Shown: positions 33,696 to 43,116, counted from the stretch's first letter. The stretch is 64,000 bases of DNA from Microbacteriaceae bacterium (GCA_025352325.1 JANXTR010000033.1:1-64000); one strand, 5' to 3'. The notes: generated from the letters alone by a model not told the origin. Program-made: numbers and translations.

Positions 33696-34948
33696 AGCGA
33701 CACGTGATCCAGCTCGGAGACGGGGAGCGGGAGCGGCGCCGTCCCCGCGGGCCACCGGATGGTCACCGTCGTCCCGCTGCCCGGGGATGACACCACCTCG
33801 GCGCGTCCGCCCACGTTCGCCATGCGCTCGATAATCGAGTTGCGCACGCCGAGGCGCTCGGCGGGCACCTGCCGCAGGTCGAATCCCCCGCCGTCGTCAG
33901 AGACCACGATCTGGATGCCGCCCTGCCAGGCTGTCATCCGCACGGTGCGGGTGACGCCCTCGCCGGCGTGGTTGACGCTGTTGACGGCCGCCTGGATGGC
34001 CGCGGAACTCGCGGCCTCCGCAGCGGCGGCCGGAATCGACCGGGTGCCGAGCCGGCTGGACGAGACGTCGAACCCGCCCTCCAGCTCCTCGATCGCCTCA
34101 CGGGTCCGCACCGCCACGGCGCTGACGCGCACGGTCGACCCGTCATCCGGCGAGACCAGAGCGGCATCCCGCAGGTGGCCGATCGCGCTGGCGGCCATGT
34201 TCGCCGCCAGCCGCTGTGCTTCCGGAGTGTCGGCGCGCGCCGCATACAGCAGGGTGGTGAGCACACTGTCGTGGACGATCGCGTCGACGCGCACCCGTTC
34301 AGCCTCCATGGCGTGCGCCCGGACTGCTAGCGCATAGCCATCGAGAGCGGTGGCCTGGACCCGGTCCACCCCGGTGGCCGCGGCGCGCAGCACGACTGCG
34401 ATGATCAGGATCGCACCGCCGAGGATGAAGGCATAGAGGGAGTCCAGGGTCACGCGGAAGAGCGAGAGACCGCCACCCGCGTCGGTAAGCCGGATGACGG
34501 CGTACGCGACCGGGATGAGGACCAGGTACCCGGCGGCCCCCACCAGGGGCAAGCCGATGGCCGCCATGGCGGTGGCGATGGTGATGAGGAAGTAGAGCCA
34601 CGGGCTTTCGGCCGAGGGGTGGGTGACGCCGAACGGCCAGGTGATCAGCACGACCAGGAAGACCAGGGCGAAGGTCAGCATCGACGCCCGCACAAACCGC
34701 CGGACGAGGGTCGCCACCACGGTGAACAGCAGGGACGTCACCAGCATGACGATGGACGTGACGAGCCACCGCGGGTCGGAGTCGTGGCGTTGAGACAGGA
34801 TCGAGGGGATCGACTGGACGAAGTAGACGACCCCGATCCCCGCCCCCGTCCGCGCCATTGCGGACTCGACGCGCGCCAGACTCAGCGTGGTGCGGATCGC
34901 GGAGACGACCCTCCGCTGGCCGGCGGGTGCCGGGGGGCTAGCGGCCAT
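33692..34948 (-). CDS. Sensor histidine kinase (NarL-partner type)
   Basis: A 418-residue protein with about six membrane segments in residues 35-195. Then comes the dimerisation/phosphorylation segment RVDAIVHDSVLTTLLYAAR, whose His is in the HD motif typical of the HisKA_3-like group. The HATPase_c domain has AAIQAAVNSVNHAG (N box), VVSDDGGGFDL (G1) and GSGTTVTIRW. There is no extracellular sensor domain, so it probably senses through the membrane. It overlaps the response-regulator gene by 11 bases and the degenerate kinase by 4, so all three are made together. Confidence 0.88.
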   Translation of the reverse strand: MAASPPAPAGQRRVVSAIRTTLSLARVESAMARTGAGIGVVYFVQSIPSILSQRHDSDPRWLVTSIVMLVTSLLFTVVATLVRRFVRASMLTFALVFLVVLITWPFGVTHPSAESPWLYFLITIATAMAAIGLPLVGAAGYLVLIPVAYAVIRLTDAGGGLSLFRVTLDSLYAFILGGAILIIAVVLRAAATGVDRVQATALDGYALAVRAHAMEAERVRVDAIVHDSVLTTLLYAARADTPEAQRLAANMAASAIGHLRDAALVSPDDGSTVRVSAVAVRTREAIEELEGGFDVSSSRLGTRSIPAAAAEAASSAAIQAAVNSVNHAGEGVTRTVRMTAWQGGIQIVVSDDGGGFDLRQVPAERLGVRNSIIERMANVGGRAEVVSSPGSGTTVTIRWPAGTAPLPLPVSELDHVSL

Positions 34949-35648
34949 CGCCGCCGTCGGGATCCAGACCGGGGAGGATGCCGTCCTCGACCGCTCGACG
35001 GAGCAGGTCGACCTTCGTGGGCGCAGGGCGCCCGACCTCGACGTACTTCACCCGGATGCGATCCAGGTACTCGCGCGCTGTCGAGTAGCCAATGCCGAGC
35101 TGCTCGGCCGCCAGCTTGAGCGGGAGGCCCGAGGCGTAGAGGTGCAGGATCTCGCGCTCGCGACGCCCGAGCTGGGCCTTGGCGAAGTCGCGGTCGGCGT
35201 CGATCGCGGTCGCCCACTCGAGGTTGTTGAGCACCTCGCCGCGTGCGACGGTCGCCGCCGCGGCGATGACGGTCTTGGTGGCCGAAGACTTGGGGATGAC
35301 TCCCGCGGCTCCGGCGGCGAGCGCCTCGCGCACGAGGGCGACGCGGTCGGCGATGCTGTGCACGAGCACGGCGGAGCCGGCGGCCTGCACGCGCTTGACG
35401 TTCTCGGTGACCGACGATCCGTCGCCGAGCGAGAGGTCGAGCACGGTCACGTCGACCTCGCGGCCCGCGAGACCTTCGATCAGATCGTCGACGCTGGCGG
35501 CCGCGATGATGAAGTCGTAGCCGTCCTCGATGAAGGCGGCTTTGAGGCCGAGTCGCACCGACTCGTGGTCGTCGACGACCGCCACCCTGACGTGCACAGT
35601 GTCTGCGCCTGATGTCGGCGGGCGTTCGCTCGTTTCAACCACGTTCAT
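34938..35648 (-). CDS. Response regulator, NarL/LuxR family
   Basis: A 236-residue regulator. The receiver domain has VVDDHESVRLGL (acidic pair), VTVLDLSLGDGSS with the phospho-acceptor Asp at about residue 71, and GVIPKSS with the conserved Lys. The DNA-binding half has LGRREREILHLYASGLPLK and AAEQLGIGYSTAREYLDRI, the GerE/LuxR helix-turn-helix. It is the first full-length gene of the kinase operon. Its start overlaps the end of a possible 33-residue frame (35635-35736). Targets are unknown. Confidence 0.9.
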   Translation of the reverse strand: MNVVETSERPPTSGADTVHVRVAVVDDHESVRLGLKAAFIEDGYDFIIAAASVDDLIEGLAGREVDVTVLDLSLGDGSSVTENVKRVQAAGSAVLVHSIADRVALVREALAAGAAGVIPKSSATKTVIAAAATVARGEVLNNLEWATAIDADRDFAKAQLGRREREILHLYASGLPLKLAAEQLGIGYSTAREYLDRIRVKYVEVGRPAPTKVDLLRRAVEDGILPGLDPDGGDGR

Positions 35649-35736
35649 CCTTGTTTCTCCCCCCGGAATGCAGGCGACGGAACACCCGCAGTGCCCATGG
35701 TAGCCCGCGGATCAGCCGCCGACCCTCGTTCTCCAC
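35635..35736 (-). CDS. Possible small basic peptide upstream of the response regulator
   Basis: A 33-codon frame starting with GTG at 35736, with AGAGGA six bases upstream as a good ribosome site. Its stop TGA lies 14 bases inside the response-regulator gene, which would couple translation. The predicted peptide is rich in Arg and Leu, with alternating basic and hydrophobic residues in the middle (LIRGLPWALRVFRRLH), so it could form an amphipathic helix. It fills most of the 143-base gap behind the RNA methyltransferase gene. It may be a leader peptide or a small effector; without homologues this stays a candidate. Confidence 0.35.
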   Translation of the reverse strand: MENEGRRLIRGLPWALRVFRRLHSGGRNKDERG

Positions 35737-35791
35737 AGCTTCCTCTAGCGCGCCCTGAGGAGTTCTCGATCGTGCTATGCGATCACGGGCT

Positions 35792-37024
35792 CTAGTCGCG
35801 GGCGAGCGAGCCGACGGCCTCGACGTGGTGGGTGTGCGGGAACAGGTCCAGCGCGCGCAGGGTGTCGAGCCGGTACCCGAGACCCGACAGGATCGCGACG
35901 TCACGCGCGAACGCGATCGGATCGCACGCCACGTACACGAGCTGGGCGGGCTTGACCGCGGCGATCGCCTCCAGCACGGCCTTCCCCGCGCCCGAGCGCG
36001 GCGGATCGAGCACGACGGTCGCGGCGGCGAGGCGGGCGCGCTCCCCCACTGAGGCATCCGCCAGCGACCGCACCCAGTGCTCCACCCGTCCGGTGATGGC
36101 GGTCGCGCCCAGCCACTCGGCGAGGTTCTCAGAGGCGTGGTCGGTGGCGCGGGCATCCGACTCGATCGTGGTGATGCGCACCGTCGGCCCGAACCGTTCG
36201 CCGACCGCGGCGGCCAGCAGTCCCACACCGCCGTAGAGGTCGAGGTTGGCGGCGCGCGGATCGAACAGCGCCGGATCAATCGCGGCCTGAACGGCCTCCG
36301 TCAGCGCGAGCGCCGCGCCCGCGTGAACCTGCCAGAACCCGGTGTCGTCGACCCGGAACTCGCGTTCCCCCACCCGTTCGCGCACGACGCTCGGCTTCTG
36401 TGCCCCGATCACGAGCCGCGCTCCGCCGACGCCCGGCGCCAGCACATCGACGGTCTCAGCACCGGTGAACTTCTCCCGCAGCGGCGCGGTCTCGCGGACG
36501 GCCGCGGTGGCGAGAGGCAGGTCGGCCACCGGGATGACGCGATGCGAGCGCGCCGCGTACGGTCCGACGGTGCCCTCCGCCGACACGTGAAGCCGCACGC
36601 GCGTGCGCCATCCCGTACCCGGCAGTCCGTCACCGGGATCGGCGAGCGCCTCGACGACGACCTCGCGCTCCAGACCGGCCATGCGCTGCAGACCCTCGGC
36701 GAGCACCTGCGCCTTCAACGCGCGCTGGTGGCCGAGCTCGATGTGGCCGAACTCAGCACCGCCCGCGCGATCGCCGGGGTCGCGGTCCACGGAGGCCTCG
36801 GCCCAGACGTGCGCCTGCCGGTGCGGAGACGGCTCGAGCACGCGGACCGTCTCGGCGCGCCAGAAGCTCGGCTTCGCGTCATCCGTGATCCTGGCGACGA
36901 CCTTCTCGCCGGGAATCGCATCCGAGACGAAGACCACACGACCGTCGAGCCGCGCGACCGAGATCCCGCCGTGCGCGATCTTGGTAGCCTCGAGTTCGAC
37001 CTCACGGCCCTGCATCTCACCCAT
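35792..37024 (-). CDS. TrmA/RumA family 23S rRNA or tRNA (uracil-C5) methyltransferase
   Basis: A 410-residue SAM-dependent RNA methyltransferase. The N-terminal TRAM-like domain (about residues 5-60) has IAHGGISVARLDGRVVFV. The catalytic half has FWQVHAGAA, LDLYGGVGLLAAAVG (SAM motif I), VLDPPRSGAG, and YVACDPIAFARD with the nucleophilic Cys. The cysteine cluster that binds 4Fe-4S in enteric RumA is absent, as in many actinobacterial members. ATG at 37024 is preceded by TAAGCT and 6 bases, suggesting a leaderless transcript; a second ATG three codons later is possible. Confidence 0.88.
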   Translation of the reverse strand: MGEMQGREVELEATKIAHGGISVARLDGRVVFVSDAIPGEKVVARITDDAKPSFWRAETVRVLEPSPHRQAHVWAEASVDRDPGDRAGGAEFGHIELGHQRALKAQVLAEGLQRMAGLEREVVVEALADPGDGLPGTGWRTRVRLHVSAEGTVGPYAARSHRVIPVADLPLATAAVRETAPLREKFTGAETVDVLAPGVGGARLVIGAQKPSVVRERVGEREFRVDDTGFWQVHAGAALALTEAVQAAIDPALFDPRAANLDLYGGVGLLAAAVGERFGPTVRITTIESDARATDHASENLAEWLGATAITGRVEHWVRSLADASVGERARLAAATVVLDPPRSGAGKAVLEAIAAVKPAQLVYVACDPIAFARDVAILSGLGYRLDTLRALDLFPHTHHVEAVGSLARD

Positions 37025-37030
37025 CCCACG

Positions 37031-37040
37031 AGCTTAGGAG
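37031..37040. promoter_or_regulatory. Divergent start region of trmA-like gene and maf
   Basis: On the minus strand TAAGCT (37036-37031) sits 6 bases before the methyltransferase ATG. On the plus strand TAGGAG (37035-37040) sits 6 bases before the maf ATG and shares the central TA; it also contains the ribosome site GGAGGG. The plus box deviates at its last base, so maf may instead use the ribosome site on a transcript from elsewhere. Confidence 0.4.
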
Positions 37041-37046
37041 GGCCCC

Positions 37047-37700
37047 ATGGTGACTTCCGACGGAGCGCCCGTCCGCCTCTACCTCGCCTCGACCTCGCCG
37101 GCCAGGCTCGCGACGCTGCGCGCGGTCGGCATCGACCCGATCACCATCCCGTCGAGGGTGGACGAGGAGGCCGCGGTCGCCGCCGCCGGACCGCTGACGG
37201 CCGCCGAGATGGTGCAGCTGCTTGCCCGCCTCAAGGCCGAGGCGATCCTCGATCCGACGCTCGGGCACGCCGCGCAGCTCGACGGCCTCGTGCTCGGCGG
37301 CGATTCGGCGTTCGAGATCGACGGACAGGTCTTCGGCAAGCCGCACCTGCCCGAGATCGCCCGGGAACGCTGGCTCGCACAGCGCGGGCACTCGGGCGTG
37401 CTTCACTCCGGGCATTGGCTCATCGATGCGCGCCACGGTCTGGTCGGGCAGGCCATCGGTGGAGTCGCCGAGGCGCGGGTGCACTTCGCCGACGACATCA
37501 CGGATGCCGAGATCGACGCGTACATCACCACCGGCGAGCCGCTCGAAGTCGCCGGCGCTTTCACGATCGACTCGAAGGGCGCCGGATTCATCGAGAGGAT
37601 CGAGGGCGACCCGCACGCCGTGGTCGGGCTCAGCGTGCCGTTGCTGCGCAAGCTGGTGCGCGCGCTCGGGGTCGAGTGGACCGGGCTCTGGAACGTCTGA
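37047..37700 (+). CDS. maf: Maf-like nucleoside triphosphate pyrophosphatase
   Basis: A 217-residue Maf/YhdE family protein that hydrolyses non-canonical or excess nucleotides such as dTTP and UTP. It begins with VRLYLASTSPARLATLRAVG (substrate loop SxSPxR), has LVLGGDSAFEIDGQVFGKP with the acidic catalytic residue, and YITTGEPLEVAGAFTIDSKG near the C-terminus. The usual Cys or Ala before the active-site Asp is Gly here. The gene lies upstream of the carboxylase alpha gene, a common actinobacterial arrangement. ATG at 37047 has a strong GGAGGG site. Confidence 0.93.
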   Translation: MVTSDGAPVRLYLASTSPARLATLRAVGIDPITIPSRVDEEAAVAAAGPLTAAEMVQLLARLKAEAILDPTLGHAAQLDGLVLGGDSAFEIDGQVFGKPHLPEIARERWLAQRGHSGVLHSGHWLIDARHGLVGQAIGGVAEARVHFADDITDAEIDAYITTGEPLEVAGAFTIDSKGAGFIERIEGDPHAVVGLSVPLLRKLVRALGVEWTGLWNV

Positions 37701-37777
37701 CCGGAGGAAGCATCTCTCACAACGTCCGACGCGACCTTCTGTGGACGTTCGACAAAGGCCGGCACCGGCCCAGCGCC

Positions 37778-37783
37778 TAGGCT
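37778..37783 (+). promoter_or_regulatory. -10 box before accA
   Basis: TAGGCT is followed by GAGGGGTT and the ATG at 37792. The 8-base spacing allows a leaderless transcript; the GAGGGG could alternatively act as ribosome site if transcription starts further upstream. Confidence 0.4.
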
Positions 37784-37791
37784 GAGGGGTT

Positions 37792-39552
37792 ATGGCCAGC
37801 ATCACGAAAGTCCTGATCGCCAATCGGGGAGAGATCGCGGTGCGCGTCATCCGCGCGGCCCGTGACTCCGGAATCGCCTCGGTCGCCGTCTACGCCGACC
37901 AGGATCGCGACGCCCGCCACGTCAAGCTTGCCGACGAGGCGTACGCGCTCGTCGGCACGACCAGCGCAGACACCTACCTCGTCATCGACAAGCTGCTGTC
38001 GATCGCGCGGCGCTCCGGCGCGAACGCCGTGCACCCCGGCTACGGGTTCCTCGCCGAGAACGCCGACTTCGCTCGCGCCGTGATCGACGCGGGCCTGATC
38101 TGGATCGGCCCCAGCCCCGACGCCATCGAGCGCCTCGGCGACAAGGTCAGCGCCCGTCACGTGGCCGAGAAGGTTGGCGCCCCGCTGGCGCCCGGAACAC
38201 TCAATCCGGTCGAGAACGCCGAGGAGGTGCTCGCCTTCGTCGACGAGGTCGGACTCCCGGTCGCGATCAAGGCGGCATTCGGCGGCGGCGGTCGTGGCCT
38301 GAAGGTCGCCCGCACCCGCGAGGAGGTGCCCGAGCTCTTCGAGTCAGCCGTCCGTGAGGCCGTCGCCGCGTTCGGTCGCGGCGAGTGCTTCGTCGAGAAG
38401 TACCTCGACGAGCCGCGCCACGTCGAGACCCAGTGCCTGGCGGATGCCGCAGGCAACGTCGTCGTGATCTCCACCCGCGACTGCTCCCTCCAGCGCCGTC
38501 ACCAGAAGCTGGTCGAGGAGGCGCCCGCGCCGTTCCTCACCCCGGAGCAGAACGAGCTGCTCTACCGCTCGTCCAAGGCGATCCTCAAAGAGGTCGGCTA
38601 CGTCGGTGCGGGCACCTGCGAGTTCCTGATCGGCAGGGACGGCACCGTCTCCTTCCTCGAGGTGAACACGCGCCTGCAGGTCGAGCACCCGGTCTCCGAG
38701 GAGGTCACCGGCATCGACCTCGTGCGCGAGCAGTTCCGCATCGCCGAGGGCGGGACGATCGACTACGACGACCCAATTCCGAGCGGCCACTCCTTCGAGT
38801 TCCGCATCAACGGGGAGGACCCGGGCCGCAACTTCCTCCCGACGCCGGGGCCCGTGCAGGTGCTGCGATTCCCCGGTGGTCCCGGCGTGCGCGTCGACTC
38901 CGGCGTCACCACGGGCGACGTCATCTCGGGGGCGTTCGACTCGCTGCTCGCCAAGCTCATCGTCACCGGATCTACGCGCGCGGACGCGCTCGAGCGGTCG
39001 CGCCGAGCCCTCGACGAGTTCGAGGTCGCGGGCCTGCCCACGGTGCTCCCGTTCCATCGCAAGGTGGTGCGCGATCCGGCCTTCACCGCCGCCGACGGTC
39101 ACTTCGGCGTCTACACCCGCTGGATCGAGACCGAGTTCGTCAACGACCTCGAGCCCTGGGGTGGGATCCTGGCCGATGCCGCAGAACCCGAGAAGCGTCA
39201 CAGCGTCGTCGTCGAGGTCGAGGGCAAGCGCGTCTCGGTCTCTCTGCCGGCCAAGCTGATGCCGTCGGCGGGTTCCGTCTCCAACGCCCCGGCCCCAAAG
39301 CGCAAGTCGGTCGGCAGCGGCGGCTACGCGGCGACCGGCACCGGCGTGAAGGCGCCCATGCAGGCGACGATCGTGAAGGTCGCCGTCCAGGAGGGCGACA
39401 GGGTTGTCAAGGGAGACCTCGTCGTCGTGCTCGAAGCCATGAAGATGGAGCAGCCGCTCACCGCCCACAAAGACGGCACGATCGCGAAGCTCGACGCCGT
39501 CGTCGGCGCCACCATCTCCTCCGGCCACCTACTGCTCGCGATCGAGGACTAG
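37792..39552 (+). CDS. accA: Acyl-CoA carboxylase alpha subunit (biotin carboxylase and biotin carrier)
   Basis: A 586-residue fused subunit. The biotin-carboxylase domain has [44 protein letters not shown] (ATP loop), and [21 protein letters not shown] linker leads to the carrier domain with [11 protein letters not shown] and the biotinylated lysine in LEAMKMEQP, near residue 550. It carboxylates biotin for accB at 29513 and is a substrate of BirA. The stop overlaps the convergent acyltransferase gene by 4 bases. Confidence 0.96.
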   Translation: MASITKVLIANRGEIAVRVIRAARDSGIASVAVYADQDRDARHVKLADEAYALVGTTSADTYLVIDKLLSIARRSGANAVHPGYGFLAENADFARAVIDAGLIWIGPSPDAIERLGDKVSARHVAEKVGAPLAPGTLNPVENAEEVLAFVDEVGLPVAIKAAFGGGGRGLKVARTREEVPELFESAVREAVAAFGRGECFVEKYLDEPRHVETQCLADAAGNVVVISTRDCSLQRRHQKLVEEAPAPFLTPEQNELLYRSSKAILKEVGYVGAGTCEFLIGRDGTVSFLEVNTRLQVEHPVSEEVTGIDLVREQFRIAEGGTIDYDDPIPSGHSFEFRINGEDPGRNFLPTPGPVQVLRFPGGPGVRVDSGVTTGDVISGAFDSLLAKLIVTGSTRADALERSRRALDEFEVAGLPTVLPFHRKVVRDPAFTAADGHFGVYTRWIETEFVNDLEPWGGILADAAEPEKRHSVVVEVEGKRVSVSLPAKLMPSAGSVSNAPAPKRKSVGSGGYAATGTGVKAPMQATIVKVAVQEGDRVVKGDLVVVLEAMKMEQPLTAHKDGTIAKLDAVVGATISSGHLLLAIED

Positions 39553-40763
39553 GCGCGCTCGATCGACTCCGGCCGCTCGGAGGGCCGCACGCGCGCGGCC
39601 AGGGCCCCGATCCGCCGCTGTGCTGGGCGCTCAACCGCATGGTAGAGCAGCGCTCCGAGCCCAAACACGACGGCGAATGGGACCAGCAGCAGCCCCACCC
39701 GCGCGATCACCGGCCAGTGCAGGACGACTTCCTGCGGCACGGACTGCACGAGGGTGGCGAGCAGCGCACCGAACACCATCAGCACGATGCCGTGGATCAT
39801 GTAGATGCCGTAGGAGATGCGGCCGCCGTACTCCAGCGGTCCGCTCGCCAGCCAGCGGATCGTCGGGCCCTCTCCGCCCGCGAGTCCGGCGACCACGACG
39901 CCCGCGAGCAGCAACGCCACCACGGCGCGGGCCGGGTCGAGCTCGATGCGCCCCGCGGTGGTGATGAGCAGGGCGAGGGCGAGCAGGCCGACGACGGCCA
40001 GGATCCCGGGCCGGATGCGCGGCGCCCCCAGCGCGAAGATGGCAGCCCCCGCCACGAAGCCGGCCACGACGCGGACGAGCGGATGCGGCATCCCGTTGAA
40101 GGAGGGAAGCAGCCACGCCCCGACTCCTTCGAGCGCCAGGCACCCCGCCAACACCAGCAGCAGCCCGATCCGAACGTCACCCCGAGCACGACCACGGCCA
40201 TGCATCCGCCGCGCCACCCCCACGAGCAGCGCGACTGCCGGAAAGAGCAGGTACGCGAACCATTCGGCGCTCAGCGACCAGGCCGGGAAGTTCCAGCCCT
40301 GCTGGGGGGACGGCTCCCAGCCGCGGATCAGCAGCAGATCCTGGATCGCGCCCCACACGGTGAAGCTCTGCGGATACGGGATCGCGACCCCGATCAGCAC
40401 ACCGGTCACGATCACGGCGATCGCGATGAGCAGCGTCACGAACTGCAGCGGGTAGATGCGCGCCAGCCGCTTGATCAGGAAGCGCCGATACTGGCTGGGG
40501 GTGCCGCGACCACCGGGGAAGGACGCCAGGTACTGGTACGCGATGATGTAGCCGCTCAGCGCGAAGAACAGGTCGACGGCCAGATACCCGGAGTCGAACA
40601 GGAAGCCGACCGGGTGCAGCTCGGGCACCAGCCCGAAGATCATGAACTGGAAGTGGTACAGCACCACCCAGACCGCGGCGAGGAAGCGCACGCCGGTGAG
40701 CTGGCGGATCTCCGCGCGGCGGGCTCCGACGAGAGGGGCCGGCGGCGCTCCCGCCTCGGTCAT
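39549..40763 (-). CDS. Acyltransferase family 3 membrane protein
   Basis: A 404-residue integral membrane acyltransferase with about ten hydrophobic segments. It starts [23 protein letters not shown] with the family His and has [20 protein letters not shown]. Unlike the 718-residue enzyme at 19138-21294 it has no SGNH domain. It probably O-acylates an extracellular sugar polymer. Its ATG shares a base with the lpdA stop (TGATG), so it is translationally coupled to a flavoprotein, an unexpected partner. Substrate unknown. Confidence 0.88.
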   Translation of the reverse strand: MTEAGAPPAPLVGARRAEIRQLTGVRFLAAVWVVLYHFQFMIFGLVPELHPVGFLFDSGYLAVDLFFALSGYIIAYQYLASFPGGRGTPSQYRRFLIKRLARIYPLQFVTLLIAIAVIVTGVLIGVAIPYPQSFTVWGAIQDLLLIRGWEPSPQQGWNFPAWSLSAEWFAYLLFPAVALLVGVARRMHGRGRARGDVRIGLLLVLAGCLALEGVGAWLLPSFNGMPHPLVRVVAGFVAGAAIFALGAPRIRPGILAVVGLLALALLITTAGRIELDPARAVVALLLAGVVVAGLAGGEGPTIRWLASGPLEYGGRISYGIYMIHGIVLMVFGALLATLVQSVPQEVVLHWPVIARVGLLLVPFAVVFGLGALLYHAVERPAQRRIGALAARVRPSERPESIERA

Positions 40764-42202
40764 CAGCCGACGATGTGCATGGCGCGCGCGGCATCCGTCA
40801 CGCTCGCCGAGAGCGAGGGGTAGACGCTGAACGCGCGGGCGAGCTGGTCGACGGTGAGACGGTGCTCCACGGCGAGGGCGATCGGCAAGATGAGGTCGCT
40901 CGCCTTGGGTGCGACGATCACGCCACCGATCACGGTGCCCGATCCGGTGCGCGCGAAGATCTTGACGAAGCCGTCCTTGATGCCCATCATCTTGGCGCGC
41001 GGGTTGGAGGCGAGCGGCAGCTTGTAAATGTCGCCCTGGGCGATGCCCTCCTCGATCTGCTTTTGCGACCAGCCGACGGTCGCGACCTCGGGCTGGGTGA
41101 AGATGTTTGAGCTCACGTTGCGCAACTCGGTCGGCGCGACCGCGTCGCCCATCGCGTGATAGACGGCGGTGCGGCCCTGCATCGAGGCGACGGAGGCGAG
41201 CGGGAGGAAGTCGCTGCAGTCCCCGGCGGCGTAGATGCTCGGCATCGAGGTGCGGGCGACGCGGTTGACCCGGATGTGTCCACTCGCGGTCAGCTGGACC
41301 CCGGCCTCCTCGAGCCCGATGCCTGCCGTGTTGGGAATGGACCCGACCGCCATCAGGCAGTGGGATCCCTCGACCGTCCGGCCATCGCTCAGGGTGACGA
41401 GCACGCCGTCGGCGGTGCGCTCAACCTTGTCGGCACGGCTCTTACTGAGCACATCCATGCCGTTGCGGGTGAAGACGTTCTCGATCACGCGGGCCGCGTC
41501 GGCGTCCTCACCGGGGAGCACCTGCTCGCGGCTGGAGACCAGCGAGACCTTCGAACCGAGCGCCAGGTAGGCGGAGGCGAACTCCGCGCCGGTGACGCCC
41601 GATCCGACCACGATCATGTGCTCGGGGACCTCGTCGAGCGTGTACAGCTGGGTCCAGGTGAAGATGCGCTCGCCATCCGGCTTGGCGGAGTCGAGCTGCC
41701 GGGGGCGCGCGCCGACCGCCACGACCAGGGTGTCGGCGTCGATCTCGTCGAAGTCGGTGCGGCTCTTGCCCTTGCCGGTGGAGACGACCAGCCGGTTCGG
41801 TCCGTCGAGGCGTCCATCGCCGGCGAGGATGCGCACGCCGGCCTTGATGAGCTGCGACTTCATGTCCTCGGACTGCTGGCGGGCGAGCATCAGCAGGCGC
41901 TGGTTGACGGCCCCCAGGTTGACGGCCACCTCGGGTCGGACCGCACGACCGTCGCCGTTGCGCGTGAAAAACTGCACGCCGAGATCGGCGGCCTCCCCCG
42001 CCGCGTTGGCGGCCTCCGCCGTCGCGATGAGGGTCTTCGACGGGACGACGTCGGTCAAGACAGCCGAGCCGCCGACCCCGGCCCGCTCGACCAGCGTGAC
42101 CTCCGCGCCGAGCTGCGCTCCGGCGAGTGCCGCCTCGTAGCCTCCCGGGCCACCGCCGAGAATCGCGATGCGCTGGGTCCGCTCGAACTCGTAGGAGGGC
42201 AT
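40763..42202 (-). CDS. lpdA: NAD(P)H-quinone dehydrogenase LpdA-like flavoprotein
   Basis: A 479-residue pyridine-nucleotide disulfide oxidoreductase fold. It has ILGGGPGGYEAALAG (FAD), a second Rossmann motif VVGSGVTGAEFASAYLALG, and IYAAGDCSDFLPLASVA. In true lipoamide dehydrogenases the FAD region has CxxxxC; here it reads GGSAVLTDVVPSKTL, with both cysteines replaced. Mycobacterial LpdA (Rv3303c) also lacks the disulfide and reduces quinones, so that role is likely. ATG at 42202 gives the usual start; an ATG three codons upstream is possible. The downstream acyltransferase is coupled. Confidence 0.87.
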   Translation of the reverse strand: MPSYEFERTQRIAILGGGPGGYEAALAGAQLGAEVTLVERAGVGGSAVLTDVVPSKTLIATAEAANAAGEAADLGVQFFTRNGDGRAVRPEVAVNLGAVNQRLLMLARQQSEDMKSQLIKAGVRILAGDGRLDGPNRLVVSTGKGKSRTDFDEIDADTLVVAVGARPRQLDSAKPDGERIFTWTQLYTLDEVPEHMIVVGSGVTGAEFASAYLALGSKVSLVSSREQVLPGEDADAARVIENVFTRNGMDVLSKSRADKVERTADGVLVTLSDGRTVEGSHCLMAVGSIPNTAGIGLEEAGVQLTASGHIRVNRVARTSMPSIYAAGDCSDFLPLASVASMQGRTAVYHAMGDAVAPTELRNVSSNIFTQPEVATVGWSQKQIEEGIAQGDIYKLPLASNPRAKMMGIKDGFVKIFARTGSGTVIGGVIVAPKASDLILPIALAVEHRLTVDQLARAFSVYPSLSASVTDAARAMHIVG

Positions 42203-42244
42203 GGCTCCCATTCTCGTGCATGCGGCCCGGCTCCCCGTCCGTTC

Positions 42245-42250
42245 TAGGCT
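42245..42250 (+). promoter_or_regulatory. -10 box of probable leaderless punA transcript
   Basis: TAGGCT, then GGGCGGC, then ATG at 42258. The intergenic gap to divergent lpdA is 55 bases and no -35 is clear. Confidence 0.45.
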
Positions 42251-42257
42251 GGGCGGC

Positions 42258-43106
42258 ATGCCCAGTTCGATGCAGCTCCACGATTCCGGCCACCCGCTCG
42301 ACGATCCGAACGCCGACCCCTTCGCCATCGCGAAGCAGGCGGCCGCGCAGCTGGCCGAGGCGACCGGCGTCGAGAAGCACGACATCGCGCTCACCCTCGG
42401 CAGCGGCTGGGCGAAGGCCGCCGACCTCATCGGCGAGACCACCGCGACCGTCAACGCCACCGAAATCATCGGATTCAGCCGGCCGGCCCTGAGCGGGCAT
42501 AGCGGCACCCTGCGCAGCGTGCTGCTGCCGAACGGGAAGCGTGCGCTCGTGATCGGGGCGCGGACGCACTTCTACGAGGGTCACGGCGTGCGCCGGGTCG
42601 TCCACTCGGTGCGGACGGCGGCGGCAGCGGGAGTGACGACCATGATCCTGACCAACGGGGCGGGCGGCATCCGCGAGACCTGGATGCCGGGCACCCCGGT
42701 GCTGATCAGCGACCACATCAACCTCACGGCCTCCTCGCCCCTCGAGGGCGCGACCTTCATCGACCTCACCGACCTGTACGCGAAGCGGCTGCGTGACCTG
42801 GCGCGGAGCGTCGCGCCCGAACTCGACGAGGGCGTCTACACGCAGTTTCGCGGGCCGCACTACGAGACGCCGGCCGAGGTGCAGATGGCGAAGGCCATCG
42901 GGGGTCACATCGTCGGGATGTCGACGGCGCTCGAGGCGATCGCGGCGCGGGAGGCCGGGATGGAGATCCTGGGGCTCTCGTTGATCACGAACCTGGCGGC
43001 GGGCATCTCGCCCGAACCGCTTAGCCACGCCGAGGTGCTGCAGTCCGGACGCGACGCTGAGCCGGTGATCAGCGCGCTGCTGGCTCGGATCGTCGCGGAA
43101 CTCTAG
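42258..43106 (+). CDS. punA: Purine-nucleoside phosphorylase (trimeric type)
   Basis: Splits inosine, guanosine and deoxy analogues with phosphate. The 282-residue protein has LTLGSGWAKAADL, SGHSGTLRSVLL, RTHFYEGHG (phosphate site), LTNGAGGIRETW, YTQFRGPHYETPAEV and GMSTALEAIAARE, the motif order of trimeric PNPs. The base-binding Asn appears in LITNLAAGI. ATG at 42258 fits the family start. It leads into the phosphosugar mutase gene (10-base gap), which can convert the released ribose 1-phosphate. Confidence 0.94.
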   Translation: MPSSMQLHDSGHPLDDPNADPFAIAKQAAAQLAEATGVEKHDIALTLGSGWAKAADLIGETTATVNATEIIGFSRPALSGHSGTLRSVLLPNGKRALVIGARTHFYEGHGVRRVVHSVRTAAAAGVTTMILTNGAGGIRETWMPGTPVLISDHINLTASSPLEGATFIDLTDLYAKRLRDLARSVAPELDEGVYTQFRGPHYETPAEVQMAKAIGGHIVGMSTALEAIAAREAGMEILGLSLITNLAAGISPEPLSHAEVLQSGRDAEPVISALLARIVAEL

Positions 43107-43116
43107 GGGGCACGCC

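Noticed and set aside
35737-36279. Extension of the small peptide frame upstream into a 214-codon gene
   Set aside because: That part lies opposite in frame to the TrmA-family gene and shows only shadow composition without motifs.
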